Below are positions 8,840-18,229 of a DNA stretch of 64,000 nt, piece after piece. Below the pieces are notes generated by a model that saw only the letters and a program-made list of their open reading frames with translations, was not told where the DNA came from and searched no databases. Origin of the DNA: Nitrogeniibacter mangrovi (GTDB lineage Bacteria > Pseudomonadota > Gammaproteobacteria > Burkholderiales > Rhodocyclaceae); NCBI RefSeq assembly GCF_010983895.1, contig NZ_CP048836.1, positions 1,860,001 to 1,924,000 of the forward strand, read 5' to 3'. A program made the translations under genes and the position numbers. The number at the start of each line of letters is the position of its first letter. Position 1 is the first letter of the stretch.

Positions 8840-10042
8840 TCACGCCGCAGTCGCGAGGGCCGAGAAGCTGGCCGGCAGCATCAGCGTCTGCAGGCTGCGC
8901 TGGGTGAACAGGTAGCGCCCGTCGACCCGGAAACCGAGGGCTTCCCAGGGCACGGCCGTGTTGAGCAGGCTCACGGCGTGGGCCAGATCCATGGCCGGGT
9001 CGCGCGCAAACAGCGCCAGGATGGCGCCGTCGAAGGCGGTGGCCGGGTGGAGGAAGAAGGGAGCGTCGCGTCGGGTGCGGGCGTTCACGTAGATGCGGGG
9101 CGCATCGGTCGCCGGATAGTGCCGTCCCCAGGTCCACCAGTTGGATTCGTCGAAGGGTTTGATGCGCCGGGCCAGCAGGGTGGTTTTGTGGGGATCCAGC
9201 GCCGGGTGGCGCAGGTTGTAGAGCATGCGCCGGGTGTGGCCGCTGTCGATGGTCTTCGAATGGACGAAGTCCACATTGCCCTCGGGATGCTCGAACAGGC
9301 GGTCGGCGCCGGACACGGCACCCACCTTGACGGTGAACAGGGAGGCGAGCGGGACGCTCATGGGTTCCGGCGCGAAGGCGAGCTGGCCGTCCATCTCGAC
9401 GAATTCGCGCGTCGACCACGCCGCCTCGTCGAGGGTGCGCAGCAGCGTGCGGCGGCTGAAGTTGCCACGTTCGAAGCGGAAGATGGCGCAGTTGGGCACC
9501 GCGCCGTCGAAGATGCGGGTGTCGCCGGTCTCGATCCAGTGGGTGATGGTGCCGCACTCGAACAGCCAGCGGTTGAGCTTGCGTGCCGCGGTGAGCTTGA
9601 TGAACTCGCGCGGGACGATGAAGATCAGCTCGCCGCCCACGTCGAGGTGGCGGATGGCCTTCTCGATGAAGAACAGGAACAGGTTGCTGCGCCCGTCGAA
9701 GTGGGTCATGTCCAGCCGCGCCCGTGTGGCCGGCGGAATGTCCTGGAAGCGCACGTAGGGCGGATTGCCGATCACGGTGTCGAAGCGTTCGCTGGCCGGG
9801 TAGGCGAAGAAGTCCTCGACGCGCATGTGCGCGCGCGCGACGCGCGGGTCGAACTCGATGGCCACGCAGCCGGGCAGCCGCTCGCTGAAGGCGCCGGCAC
9901 CGGCGGAGGGTTCGAGGATGCGGCCGTGATTCGCCCGCAGGCCGAGCATGAGCTCGACGATGGCGGGCGGGGTGAAGACCTGACCGAGATTGGCGATGTC
10001 GCGTTGGTTCAAGCGTGTACGGCGGTGGCGGGCAGGCGCCAC
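8840..10042 (-). CDS. Solitary N6-adenine-type DNA methyltransferase
   Basis: 400 residues. The SAM-binding and catalytic motifs are in the order typical of N6-adenine enzymes: LGQVFTPPAIVELM (motif X), ILEPSAGAGAFSERL (motif I), VIGNPPYVRF (motif IV, NPPY), and a glycine-rich VGGELIFIVPREF (motif VI-VIII region). The C-terminal about 180 residues would be target recognition. No restriction endonuclease, specificity subunit or Vsr gene adjoins it; neighbours are yfcG and phaZ. It therefore looks like an orphan methylase or the modification half of a lost system. The start is GTG at 10042, without a clear ribosome-binding site, so the true start could be a few codons inward (TTG at codon 11). 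Confidence 0.8.
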   Translation of the reverse strand: MAPARHRRTRLNQRDIANLGQVFTPPAIVELMLGLRANHGRILEPSAGAGAFSERLPGCVAIEFDPRVARAHMRVEDFFAYPASERFDTVIGNPPYVRFQDIPPATRARLDMTHFDGRSNLFLFFIEKAIRHLDVGGELIFIVPREFIKLTAARKLNRWLFECGTITHWIETGDTRIFDGAVPNCAIFRFERGNFSRRTLLRTLDEAAWSTREFVEMDGQLAFAPEPMSVPLASLFTVKVGAVSGADRLFEHPEGNVDFVHSKTIDSGHTRRMLYNLRHPALDPHKTTLLARRIKPFDESNWWTWGRHYPATDAPRIYVNARTRRDAPFFLHPATAFDGAILALFARDPAMDLAHAVSLLNTAVPWEALGFRVDGRYLFTQRSLQTLMLPASFSALATAA

Positions 10043-10078
10043 GTTAACCCAAGGCGCCCGCCCGCGGCAATCACCGGA

Positions 10079-11308
10079 TCATCCGTCGGCCCGGTGAGCC
10101 TCGAGGAAGTCACGCAGTTGCGGGTAGATCTGCTCGCGCCAGCGGCGCCCGCTGAAGATGCCGTAGTGGCCGACCCTGGGCACCAGCAGGTTGTGGTGCT
10201 GCGCGGCGGGGATGTTGCGGCACAGCTCGTGGACGGCCTCGGTCTGGCCCGGAGCGCAGATGTCATCGAGTTCGCCTTCGATGCTCATCAAGGCGGTTGC
10301 GGTGATGGCCCCCGGATCGACGCGCTCGCCATGCACGCGCAGCTCGCCCTCGGGCAGCTTGTGGTGCAGGAACACGTTGTCCAGCGTCTCCAGGTAGAAG
10401 GCGGCGTCCAGGTCCATGACCGCGTTGTACTCGTCGTAGAAACGCCGGTGCGCGTCGGCCGAGTCGTCGTCGCCCTCGATGAGGTGGTTGTAGAAGTCCA
10501 CATGGGCCTTCAGGTGGCGGTCCGGATTCATGGCCACGAAGCCGGAATGCTGCAGGAAGCCAGGATAGACGCGGCGCATGAAGCCCGGGTACTTGGTCGG
10601 TACCCGGGTGATGAGGCGGGTCTCGAACCAGCGCAGGCTGTGCGACTTGGCGAACGCGTTGACCGAGGTGGGGCTGACGCGGGTGTCGATCGGCCCGCCC
10701 ATGAGCACCATGGTGGCCGGCCTGTCCGGCTCCCCGGCGGCGGCCATGAGGGCGATGGCCGCCAGCACCGGCACCGTCGGCTGGCACACCGCCACTACAT
10801 GGACGCCATGACCCAGGTGACGGATGAACTCCTGCACATGGGTGACATAGTCGTCGAAGTGGAAGGTGCCATGGGCCATGGAGACCAGCCGGGGATCGAT
10901 CCAGTCGGTCACGAAGACCTCGAAGTCCTCCACCAGCTTGCGCGCGGTGTCGCGCAGCAAGGTGGCATGGTGGCCCGACATGGGCGCCACCAGCAGCACC
11001 CGTTGCGCGTCCTCGGGAAGGCCGTCGCGGCGCAGGCGCACCAGTTTGCAGAACGGGGTCTCGAAGGCCGTGTTCTCCGCAAGCGCGTGGTCGACGCCGT
11101 TCACCGTGACCGACTCGATGCCCCATGCGGGTTTGTCGTAGGTGCGGACCGCGCGCGCCAGTAGCTCGGAGCCGGCGGCGATGCGCTCACTGCCGGGTGC
11201 ATACGACAGGGGGCTGAACGGATTGGCAAACAGACTGCGGCTCGAGGCGGCCATGAGCCCGATCGGCGCCATCATGGCCTTTTTCATTTCGTGGATGTCG
11301 TACAGCAT
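10079..11308 (-). CDS. phaZ: Intracellular poly(3-hydroxybutyrate) depolymerase
   Basis: 409 residues, matching the Ralstonia-type intracellular PhaZ along its length: MLYDIHEMKKA start, FCKLVRLRRDG, LVAPMSGHHATLLRDT, VTDWIDPRLV, then VCQPTVPVLAA with the nucleophilic Cys at about 175, DPDRH-like MNPDRHLKAH, and the C-terminal VGHYGIFSGRRWREQIYPQLRDF. It hydrolyses native PHB granules to 3-hydroxybutyrate oligomers when carbon runs short. The ATG at 11308 has GGAG nine bases upstream, and a longer open frame before it lacks family similarity. It lies downstream of csp on the same strand but separated by a terminator. The 3-hydroxybutyryl-CoA dehydrogenase at 54.3 kb could serve the same PHB cycle. 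Confidence 0.93.
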   Translation of the reverse strand: MLYDIHEMKKAMMAPIGLMAASSRSLFANPFSPLSYAPGSERIAAGSELLARAVRTYDKPAWGIESVTVNGVDHALAENTAFETPFCKLVRLRRDGLPEDAQRVLLVAPMSGHHATLLRDTARKLVEDFEVFVTDWIDPRLVSMAHGTFHFDDYVTHVQEFIRHLGHGVHVVAVCQPTVPVLAAIALMAAAGEPDRPATMVLMGGPIDTRVSPTSVNAFAKSHSLRWFETRLITRVPTKYPGFMRRVYPGFLQHSGFVAMNPDRHLKAHVDFYNHLIEGDDDSADAHRRFYDEYNAVMDLDAAFYLETLDNVFLHHKLPEGELRVHGERVDPGAITATALMSIEGELDDICAPGQTEAVHELCRNIPAAQHHNLLVPRVGHYGIFSGRRWREQIYPQLRDFLEAHRADG

Positions 11309-11532
11309 GAGTGTTCTCCGGGGGAGGTACAGGCATGCCGTCATGCGCGGCATGTTCGGATGCCGGCGCTTCGGGGCGCCGGTCAATCGGCAGAACGGCC
11401 GAATCGGACCGTTCGGTAGCGTATGGTGGCCTGTTTTGTGCACCGCGTAAAGCGCGTGCCTGGCGTGTCCGGCCGTGTCCGAAGGTCCGGCGCGGAAGTG
11501 CCCGGTGAAAGGCGAGCTGCGGGGGGTGAACA

Positions 11533-11560
11533 AAAAAACGCGGCCGAAGCCGCGTTTTTT
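11533..11560 (-). terminator. Intrinsic terminator of the cold shock gene
   Basis: ACGCGGC (11538-11544), loop CGAA, GCCGCGT (11549-11555), flanked by A-run on one side and T-run on the other. It can work in both directions and isolates csp from phaZ. Confidence 0.85.
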
Positions 11561-11579
11561 CCGGAAAGTCCCGGAAAGA

Positions 11580-11789
11580 TTACAGGGGGCGGATCGCCGC
11601 TGCCTGCAGGCCTTTCGGGCCGGTCCGGACTTCAAACTCGACGCGCTGGTTTTCAGCCAGCGAGCGGAAGCCCTTGCCCTGGATTTCGCTGAAATGGGCG
11701 AACAGGTCGTCACCACCTTCGTCCGGGGTGATGAAGCCGAAGCCTTTGGAATCATTGAACCATTTCACGGTGCCAGTTTGAGTGCTCAT
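11580..11789 (-). CDS. Cold shock protein, CspA family
   Basis: 69 residues, a single cold shock domain. RNP1 (KGFGFI) and RNP2 (DLFAHFS) are intact, and the ends [12 protein letters not shown] and [10 protein letters not shown] are typical. It binds single-stranded nucleic acid and acts as an RNA chaperone or anti-terminator. It is preceded by about 145 bases of probable untranslated leader and followed by a terminator, so it is a stand-alone gene of the cspA type. Which paralogue (cold-induced or growth-phase) cannot be told. Confidence 0.93.
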   Translation of the reverse strand: MSTQTGTVKWFNDSKGFGFITPDEGGDDLFAHFSEIQGKGFRSLAENQRVEFEVRTGPKGLQAAAIRPL

Positions 11790-11939
11790 TTACGGTGTTC
11801 CATTCAAAAACAAAATACTGGGCTGATGCCCACCTGCAGGGAAATCAAGAATCGAAACAGGGGATTTTCAACGAGGGCGGTCGAACCAGACACCGCGAAG
11901 AGAGACCAACTGGACAAAGCTTGATATCGCTGCATCGCC

Positions 11940-11967
11940 AAGATACACGTTTTTACTCCGCTGTCTA
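11940..11967 (-). promoter_or_regulatory. Candidate csp promoter with long leader
   Basis: Read on the minus strand: TAGACA (-35, 11967-11962), 16-base spacer, TATCTT (-10, 11945-11940). Initiation near 11933 would give a leader of about 145 bases before the csp ATG, comparable to the thermosensing leader of E. coli cspA. Confidence 0.5.
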
Positions 11968-12058
11968 CCGCTTTTTTGGCGTCATGTCGTTGTCACATTC
12001 CCGCAAGCGGAAGCCAAGATGGGATAATCGCTCGCCAGATTCAGCGTAAAGGGTGTGC

Positions 12059-12973
12059 ATGACGATCCAGTGGTTTCCCGGACACATGAACTCGGCGCGG
12101 CGCAAGGCTGCGGAGACCATGGCGAACATCGATGTGGTCATCGAGGTGGTCGACGCTCGTCTGCCGGCAGCCAGCAGCAATCCGATGATCGACGAGCTGC
12201 GCCGTCAGCGTCAGCGCCCGTGTCTGAAGGTGCTCAACAAATCCGATCTGGCCGATCCGGAGGCCACGCGGGCCTGGCTCGATCATTTCAACGCCCGGCC
12301 GGGCATCAAGGCCGTGCCCAACTGCTGCCGCAAGCCCGGTGACGTGGCCCGGATCCCCAAGCTGTGCCAGCAACTGGCGCCGCATCGCAATGACGGCACC
12401 AAGCCCCTGCGGATGATGATCATGGGTATCCCCAACGTGGGCAAGTCCACGCTCATGAATGCCTTGCTCAAGCGCAAGGTGGCCAAGGTCGGCGACGAGC
12501 CGGCGGTGACCAAGAGCCAGCAGCGGCTCGACATCAGCCCGACCATGACGCTGACCGACACGCCGGGCCTGTTGTGGCCGAAGATCGAGCATGAACTGGA
12601 TGGGTTCATGCTCGCGGCCAGCCATGCGGTGGGCGTCAATGCGGTGTCTGAGGAGGCGGTGGCGTTTGCGTTGGGCGACATTCTGCTGGCGCGTTACCCG
12701 CAACTGCTCGCGACCCGCTACCGGCTCGATCCGGCCGGACTCGACGGCGTGGCGCTGGTCGAGGCTGTCGGTCGCAAACGGGGCTGTCTGGGCAAGGGCG
12801 GGGTGCTCGACATGGAAAAGGCGGCCTTGATCCTGCTGGGCGACTATCGCAGTGGCGTGCTGGGGGCGATTTCACTCGAGACGCCGCAGTCGCGGGAGCA
12901 GATGCTGGCCGCGGAGGCGGCGCGCGCGGCCCAGGCGGCATTGGACGATGCGGCGGACGAGGGGGCGACATGA
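12059..12973 (+). CDS. ylqF: Ribosome biogenesis GTPase YlqF/RbgA family
   Basis: 304 residues from the ATG at 12059 (AAAGGG at 12048-12053; a GTG two codons earlier is possible). The GTPase motifs are circularly permuted, the family signature: NKSD (G4) comes first, then GIPNVGKSTLMN (G1), then DTPG (G3). The N-terminal IQWFPGHMNSARR is the usual opening. Family members bind the 50S precursor and act late in large-subunit assembly. It heads a tight run with folP, whose ATG overlaps its TGA stop. Confidence 0.9.
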   Translation: MTIQWFPGHMNSARRKAAETMANIDVVIEVVDARLPAASSNPMIDELRRQRQRPCLKVLNKSDLADPEATRAWLDHFNARPGIKAVPNCCRKPGDVARIPKLCQQLAPHRNDGTKPLRMMIMGIPNVGKSTLMNALLKRKVAKVGDEPAVTKSQQRLDISPTMTLTDTPGLLWPKIEHELDGFMLAASHAVGVNAVSEEAVAFALGDILLARYPQLLATRYRLDPAGLDGVALVEAVGRKRGCLGKGGVLDMEKAALILLGDYRSGVLGAISLETPQSREQMLAAEAARAAQAALDDAADEGAT

Positions 12974-13797
12974 TCCCGACGCTGCGCTGCGCTCGCTTCG
13001 TGTTCGACAACGCGACGCCCAGGATCATGGCGATCATCAACGTGACGCCGGATTCGTTCTCCGGTGATGGCCTGCTCAAGGCCCGCGACGCGGTGCGCCG
13101 CCGCGCCGAGGCGGCCGTCGCGGCGGGGGCGCACATGCTCGACATCGGGGGCGAGTCCACGCGGCCTGGCGCCGAGCCGGTCTCCGAGCAGGAGGAGCTG
13201 GAGCGGGTCATCCCGGTGGTCGAGGCGCTCGCCGACGGCCCGGTGGCGGTGTCCGTCGATACCCTCAAGCCCGCGGTGATGCGCGAGGCGATCCGGGCCG
13301 GGGCGTCGCTGATCAACGATATCAATGCGCTGCGCGCCGATGGCGCGGTGGCGGCGGTGGCCGATGCCGATGTGGGCGTGTGTCTGATGCACATGCAGGG
13401 CGAGCCGCGCACCATGCAGCACGAGCCGAGCTATGCCGACGTGGTGGACGAGGTGAAGGCCGCGCTCATGCGTCGGGTGGCGGCGGTCGAGGCGGCGGGG
13501 GTGGCGCCGGAGCGCATCCTGCTTGATCCGGGTTTCGGCTTCGGCAAGACCCTGGCGCACAATGTCGCGCTGTTTCGCGCGCTGCCGCAGTTCGCTGCGC
13601 GTTACCCGGTGCTGGTGGGCGTGTCGCGCAAGTCCATGCTCGGCGCGATCACCGGCCGATCGGTGGACGAGCGCGTGGTCGCCAGCGCGGTGGCCGCGGC
13701 GCTGGCCGTCCAGGCCGGTGCGAGCTGGGTGCGGGTGCACGACGTGGCCGAGACGCGAGACGCGCTGGCCACGCTCGCAGCGCTATCAAGTCGCTGA
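12970..13797 (+). CDS. folP: Dihydropteroate synthase
   Basis: 275 residues, usual length. Conserved loops are complete: [12 protein letters not shown] (loop 1), [11 protein letters not shown] (loop 2), the LINDINAL strand, and DPGFGFGKT with GVSRKSMLG after it. The enzyme joins p-aminobenzoate to dihydropterin pyrophosphate in folate synthesis and is the sulfonamide target. ATGA overlap with ylqF and the order folP-glmM is widespread in proteobacteria (there usually after ftsH). Confidence 0.95.
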   Translation: MIPTLRCARFVFDNATPRIMAIINVTPDSFSGDGLLKARDAVRRRAEAAVAAGAHMLDIGGESTRPGAEPVSEQEELERVIPVVEALADGPVAVSVDTLKPAVMREAIRAGASLINDINALRADGAVAAVADADVGVCLMHMQGEPRTMQHEPSYADVVDEVKAALMRRVAAVEAAGVAPERILLDPGFGFGKTLAHNVALFRALPQFAARYPVLVGVSRKSMLGAITGRSVDERVVASAVAAALAVQAGASWVRVHDVAETRDALATLAALSSR

Positions 13798-13888
13798 CAG
13801 TGTGCGCCGTCACACAACGGATGATGCTGGATGCCGGGATAATCGCGTCCTGTCCGTTCCGACCAAGATTTTGATCAAGAGATTTGCG

Positions 13889-15250
13889 ATGAGCAGAAAA
13901 TACTTCGGCACCGATGGGGTGCGTGGCAAGGTGGGCGAGGCGCCGATTACGCCGGATTTCGTGATGCGTCTCGGCTACGCGGCCGGGGTGACTCTGGTGG
14001 CGCGTGAGAGCCTGCCGGCCGGCGAGCGCCCGGCGGTGCTGATTGGCAAGGACACGCGGATCTCGGGCTACATGCTCGAAGCGGCCCTGGAGGCCGGTTT
14101 CGCCGCCGCTGGTGTTGACGTGATGCTGGCGGGGCCGGTGCCCACGCCGGCCGTGGCCTATCTGACGCGTGCGCTGCGCCTTCAGGCGGGTGTCGTGATC
14201 TCCGCCTCCCACAATCCCTTCTACGATAACGGCATCAAGTTCTTCTCCGCCCAGGGCACCAAACTGCCCGACGCGGTCGAGCTGGAGATCGAGCGCCACC
14301 TGGACGAACCGATGGGGTGCGCGGCGCCCGACCGTGTCGGCAAGGCGCGCCGGATCGAGGATGCGGCCGGCCGCTACATCGAGTTCTGCAAGAGCAGCTT
14401 TCCCAACGAGCTCGACCTGCGCGGCATGAAGATCGTGGTCGACTGCGCCCACGGGGCGGCCTACCACATTGCGCCGTCGGTGTTCCATGAACTGGGCGCC
14501 GAGGTGGTGACGGTGGGTACCGCGCCGAACGGTTTGAACATCAACGAGGGCGTCGGGGCGACCCGCCCCGAACACCTGCGTGCCTCGGTGCTGGCCGAGC
14601 AGGCGGACATCGGCGTTGCCCTGGATGGCGATGGTGACCGCCTGATCATGGTCGACGCGGAAGGTGAGGTGTATGACGGGGATAAGCTCCTGTACGTCAT
14701 CGCCACGGCCATGAACGACAACGGCCGACTGGACGGCGTCGTCGGTACGCTGATGAGCAATCTCGGTTTCGAGCACGCGGTGACGCGGCTGGGTGTTCCG
14801 TTTGCCCGTGCCAAGGTGGGCGATCGCTATGTCCTTGAAACAATGCACGAACGTGGATGGAAGATTGGTGGCGAGAACTCGGGCCACATCATCTGTCTGG
14901 ACTGGCACACCACCGGCGACGGCATCGTCTCTGCGCTGCAGGTGCTGGCGGCGGTGCGCCGCCGCGGGGTGACCCTGGCCGAGGCCTGTGCCGACCTGAC
15001 CTTCTACCCGCAACGGCTGATCAACGTGCGCATGCCGCGCAGCTTCGACTGGCGCGCGGACCGGGGCATCGCCGAGGCCTGCCGGGAGGTGGAAACCGCG
15101 CTCGGCGAGCGCGGGCGGGTGCTGTTGCGCCCGTCCGGCACCGAGCCGCTGCTGCGCGTCATGGTCGAGGGCCAGGCGCTGGACGACGTCGAGCGCCATG
15201 CCAACCATCTGGCGGACGTGGTGCGTGCCGCGGTCGGAGACGTGGCCTGA
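13889..15250 (+). CDS. glmM: Phosphoglucosamine mutase
   Basis: 453 residues from the ATG at 13889; the frame is open much further upstream, inside folP, but the family begins at [15 protein letters not shown]. The catalytic phosphoserine loop [17 protein letters not shown], the metal loop [11 protein letters not shown], the sugar loop GGENSGHI and the phosphate loop [16 protein letters not shown] are intact. It converts glucosamine-6-phosphate to glucosamine-1-phosphate for UDP-GlcNAc and hence peptidoglycan and LPS. It is separated from folP by 91 bases. Confidence 0.95.
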   Translation: MSRKYFGTDGVRGKVGEAPITPDFVMRLGYAAGVTLVARESLPAGERPAVLIGKDTRISGYMLEAALEAGFAAAGVDVMLAGPVPTPAVAYLTRALRLQAGVVISASHNPFYDNGIKFFSAQGTKLPDAVELEIERHLDEPMGCAAPDRVGKARRIEDAAGRYIEFCKSSFPNELDLRGMKIVVDCAHGAAYHIAPSVFHELGAEVVTVGTAPNGLNINEGVGATRPEHLRASVLAEQADIGVALDGDGDRLIMVDAEGEVYDGDKLLYVIATAMNDNGRLDGVVGTLMSNLGFEHAVTRLGVPFARAKVGDRYVLETMHERGWKIGGENSGHIICLDWHTTGDGIVSALQVLAAVRRRGVTLAEACADLTFYPQRLINVRMPRSFDWRADRGIAEACREVETALGERGRVLLRPSGTEPLLRVMVEGQALDDVERHANHLADVVRAAVGDVA

Positions 15251-15341
15251 ACCGATCGCGGTTTTCCGCGCATCGAGCGGAGCGTGTTTGCCGGCATCGT
15301 CGCACAGGGTTAAAATCGACCGATTTTTCATGTGCGGCCCT

Positions 15342-16091
15342 ATGAGCGGACAGAACAAACTCGTTGTCGGGAACTGGAAGATGCACGGGCGGCGCCAGAT
15401 GGCAGGTGCGCTGGTGCGTGACATCGCCGAGGGAATCCCGTCCGGTGTGGATGCGGCGCTGTGCGTGCCGTTTCCCTATCTGGAGATGGTCTCCGGCCTC
15501 GTCAACGGCACGGCGCTGGCGGTTGGCGCACAGGATGTGAGCGACTGCGACGATGGCGCCTTCACCGGTGAAGTCAGTGTCGGCATGCTGGCCGAGTTCG
15601 GCTGCCGCTACGTGATCGTCGGTCACTCGGAGCGACGGGCGCGCCACCAGGAATCCAGCGAACGTGTGGCCGCCAAGGCGGCGCAGGCGCTTCGTGGGGG
15701 GCTCGTTCCGATCGTGTGCGTCGGCGAGCAACTCGAAGAGCGCGAACAGGGGCGCACCCTGGATGTGATTTCGGCCCAGCTTGCACCGGTGCTGGCTCTC
15801 GGCAGTGAAGCACTGCAGGCGCTGGTCGTCGCCTACGAGCCCGTATGGGCGATCGGGACGGGGCTGTCCGCGTCGGTGGCGCAGGCCGCCGAAGTGCATG
15901 GCGCCATGCGCGCGGCGCTGCGCGAGGTCGCCGGCAGCTCGGCCGACGGCATTCGCCTGCTGTATGGCGGAAGCGTCAAGCCGGAGACGGCCGCAGATCT
16001 GTTTGATGGCGAGAATATCGACGGCGGCCTGATTGGCGGTGCGTCTTTGAAGGCGGATGATTTTCTGGCCATTTGCCAGGCCGCGATTTGA
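15342..16091 (+). CDS. tpiA: Triosephosphate isomerase
   Basis: 249 residues. Key residues are visible: VGNWKMHG (Lys), VGHSERR (catalytic His), YEPVWAIGTG (catalytic Glu and flexible loop), and LYGGSVKPETAADLF (phosphate loop). An in-frame ATG at 15330 would add four residues. It interconverts dihydroxyacetone phosphate and glyceraldehyde-3-phosphate. The tpiA-secG-tRNA-Leu-nuoA order is common in Beta- and Gammaproteobacteria. Confidence 0.95.
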   Translation: MSGQNKLVVGNWKMHGRRQMAGALVRDIAEGIPSGVDAALCVPFPYLEMVSGLVNGTALAVGAQDVSDCDDGAFTGEVSVGMLAEFGCRYVIVGHSERRARHQESSERVAAKAAQALRGGLVPIVCVGEQLEEREQGRTLDVISAQLAPVLALGSEALQALVVAYEPVWAIGTGLSASVAQAAEVHGAMRAALREVAGSSADGIRLLYGGSVKPETAADLFDGENIDGGLIGGASLKADDFLAICQAAI

Positions 16092-16127
16092 TTTTTTTGG
16101 AATATTTCTCACAGGAAGTCTTTGAGC

Positions 16128-16490
16128 ATGGGTGGTTATCTTTTTTCAATCGTGCTGACGGTGCACGTGCTGGTCGGTGTGGGCGTGATCGGCCTGGTTT
16201 TGTTGCAGCACGGTAAAGGTGCCGACGCCGGTGCTGCCTTCGGCAGCGGCGCGTCGGGCAGTCTTTTTGGCGCGTCCGGTTCGGCCAACTTCCTGAGCCG
16301 CACGACGGCGGCGCTCGCCACGGTGTTCTTCATTACCAGCCTGAGTCTGAGCTACCTTGGAAGCCGGGCGGTTTCGGCCCCTTCCAACGTGATGGAGCGT
16401 GCCGCTCCGGCGCCCGTGGATGCGGCTCCCGCGCCGGCGAAGGGGGCTTCCGGCGAGGGTGATTCGAAGCTCAACGCCATTCCCAAATAA
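16128..16490 (+). CDS. secG: Preprotein translocase subunit SecG
   Basis: 120 residues with two membrane helices (about 3-25 and 50-72) separated by the conserved GADAGAAFGSGASGSLFG loop, the SecG hallmark. The ATG at 16128 is preceded nine bases earlier by AGGAAG; a TTG two codons before is less likely. SecG is the small, topology-inverting subunit of SecYEG. The Ala/Pro-rich C-terminal tail of about 40 residues is longer than in E. coli but common in this group. Confidence 0.93.
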   Translation: MGGYLFSIVLTVHVLVGVGVIGLVLLQHGKGADAGAAFGSGASGSLFGASGSANFLSRTTAALATVFFITSLSLSYLGSRAVSAPSNVMERAAPAPVDAAPAPAKGASGEGDSKLNAIPK

Positions 16491-16503
16491 GGTGCAAAAG
16501 AGT

Positions 16504-16531
16504 TTGCGCAGCGCGTCAGAAAGCGTATAAT
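16504..16531 (+). promoter_or_regulatory. Promoter for tRNA-Leu (and possibly nuo)
   Basis: TTGCGC (16504-16509), 16-base spacer and a perfect TATAAT (16526-16531), placing initiation about 18 bases before the mature tRNA. It is the best sigma-70 match in the window. Confidence 0.7.
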
Positions 16532-16555
16532 TCGCGTCGCTGTAACAAAGCACTA

Positions 16556-16642
16556 GCCGACGTGGTGGAATTGGTAGACACGCTGTCTTGAGGGGGCAGT
16601 GGCCTAACGGCCGTGTGAGTTCGAGTCTCACCGTCGGCACCA
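16556..16642 (+). tRNA. tRNA-Leu (anticodon GAG)
   Basis: 87 bases with encoded CCA. The acceptor stem GCCGACG/CGTCGGC is perfect, the D arm is GTGGAATTGGTAGAC, the anticodon loop TTGAGGG sits on stem CTGTC/GGCAG with anticodon GAG at 16590-16592, and there is a long class II variable arm (TGGCCTAACGGCCGT) and TTCGAGTCT T-loop. It decodes CUC and CUU. It sits between secG and nuoA, a conserved place for this tRNA. Confidence 0.97.
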
Positions 16643-16711
16643 GAATTCAGAACGCCCGCGCCCGCGGGCGTTTCCACGCAGTAAAACCCAGGTTACACAA
16701 CGGGCATATCA

Positions 16712-17086
16712 ATGCTTGAAAATTACTTTCCCGTGCTTGTCTTCATCCTGGTGGGTCTTGCGTTCGGCGTCGCACCGATCGTGCTTGGGCGCCTGGTGGC
16801 GCCCTATCGACCCGATAGCGAAAAGGTTTCGCCGTACGAATGCGGTTTCGAGCCATTCGAAGACGCACGGATGAAATTCGACGTTCGCTATTACCTCCTC
16901 GCCATTCTCTTCATTCTCTTCGATCTCGAGATTGCCTTCCTTTTTCCCTGGGCAACGATCCTGCGCGAAATTGCGGGTAACGAGGCCATTCGGCTGTTCG
17001 GTTTCTTCGAGATGTTCGTGTTTCTCGGCATTTTGCTGGTCGGTTACATCTGGGTCTGGAAGAAGGGCGCGCTGGAGTGGGAGTGA
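16712..17086 (+). CDS. nuoA: NADH-quinone oxidoreductase subunit A
   Basis: 124 residues with three membrane helices. The matrix-side loop [20 protein letters not shown] is the conserved NuoA/ND3 loop with its switch cysteine. First gene of an unbroken 14-gene complex I operon; it begins 70 bases after tRNA-Leu without an obvious promoter of its own, so readthrough or co-transcription with the tRNA is possible. Confidence 0.95.
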   Translation: MLENYFPVLVFILVGLAFGVAPIVLGRLVAPYRPDSEKVSPYECGFEPFEDARMKFDVRYYLLAILFILFDLEIAFLFPWATILREIAGNEAIRLFGFFEMFVFLGILLVGYIWVWKKGALEWE

Positions 17087-17132
17087 GCGTTGTGGCGCAG
17101 CTTTGTGAATCTGAATTGCGGTAAGGGGTGAC

Positions 17133-17609
17133 ATGAGTATCGAAGGTGTCTTCAAGGAAGGTTTTGTCACCACGTCACTGGATACGGTGATCAACTGGAC
17201 GCGCACTGGTTCCATGTGGCCGATGACGTTCGGGCTGGCCTGTTGTGCCGTGGAGATGATTCACGCTGGGTGTTCGCGCTACGATCTGGATCGCTTCGGC
17301 GTGGTGTTCCGTCCCAGTCCGCGTCAGTCCGACGTGATGATCGTGGCCGGCACGCTGTGCAACAAGATGGCGCCGGCGCTGCGCAAGGTGTACGACCAGA
17401 TGACCGAGCCGCGCTGGGTGATCTCGATGGGCTCCTGTGCCAATGGCGGGGGCTACTATCACTACTCCTACTCGGTTGTGCGCGGTTGTGATCGCGTGGT
17501 GCCCGTGGATGTGTATGTGCCGGGCTGTCCGCCGACCGCCGAGGCGCTGCTCTACGGGATCATCCAGTTGCAGCGCAAGATTCGCCGCACCAACACGATC
17601 GCGCGCTGA
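17133..17609 (+). CDS. nuoB: NADH-quinone oxidoreductase subunit B
   Basis: 158 residues. It carries the N2 [4Fe-4S] ligands next to the quinone site: [10 protein letters not shown] (tandem Cys), [14 protein letters not shown] and [11 protein letters not shown]. It is the complex I paralogue of HoxY at 41.1 kb. GGGGTGAC precedes the start. Confidence 0.97.
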   Translation: MSIEGVFKEGFVTTSLDTVINWTRTGSMWPMTFGLACCAVEMIHAGCSRYDLDRFGVVFRPSPRQSDVMIVAGTLCNKMAPALRKVYDQMTEPRWVISMGSCANGGGYYHYSYSVVRGCDRVVPVDVYVPGCPPTAEALLYGIIQLQRKIRRTNTIAR

Positions 17610-17623
17610 CCGGGGGTGACGAT

Positions 17624-18229
17624 ATGAGTGCAAAATCAGAACGGCTGGCGGCGCTGCTGAGCGAATGTTTCGGCGAACGGGCTATTTCGGTGGTCGATGA
17701 TCGTAACGAAGTGACGATGGTGGTCTCGGCTGCCGACTATCACGATGTGGCGATCGAGTTGCGTGACCGTCCCGAATTTTCCTTCGAGCAACTCATCGAC
17801 GTGTCCGGCCTCGATTACTCGGCCTGGGCCAATGGCGTGTGGGAGAAGGAGCGCTTCGCGGCGTCGACCCATCTGTTGTCGCTGACCCACAACTGGCGCG
17901 TTCGACTGCGCGCGTTCGCGCCCGACGATAGCTTTCCGGTGCTCGATTCGCTGTGCGACGTGTGGCCCAGTGCCAACTGGTTCGAGCGCGAAGTCTTCGA
18001 TATGTACGGGATCATGTTCTCGAATCACCCGGACCTGCGCCGCATCCTGACCGACTACGGTTTTGTCGGCCATCCGTTCCGCAAGGACTTCCCCGTCTCC
18101 GGTTATGTCGAGATGCGCTACGACCCCGAGCAGGGTCGCGTCATCTATCAGCCGGTCACCATCGAGCCGCGCGAGAACGCGCCGCGCGTGGTGCGCGAAG
18201 AGAACTACGGAGATGTCGGCCATGGCTGA
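17624..18229 (+). CDS. nuoC: NADH-quinone oxidoreductase subunit C
   Basis: 201 residues, the separate (not fused to NuoD) 30-kDa subunit as in most Betaproteobacteria. The signature [22 protein letters not shown]... and the following [12 protein letters not shown] are intact. The peripheral arm subunit scaffolds NuoD. Its last eight bases overlap nuoD. Confidence 0.96.
   Translation: MSAKSERLAALLSECFGERAISVVDDRNEVTMVVSAADYHDVAIELRDRPEFSFEQLIDVSGLDYSAWANGVWEKERFAASTHLLSLTHNWRVRLRAFAPDDSFPVLDSLCDVWPSANWFEREVFDMYGIMFSNHPDLRRILTDYGFVGHPFRKDFPVSGYVEMRYDPEQGRVIYQPVTIEPRENAPRVVREENYGDVGHG

Noticed and set aside
8780-11164. Plus-strand open frame of 794 codons opposite the methylase and phaZ
   Set aside because: Spans two unrelated minus-strand genes and their gap; no recognisable motif.
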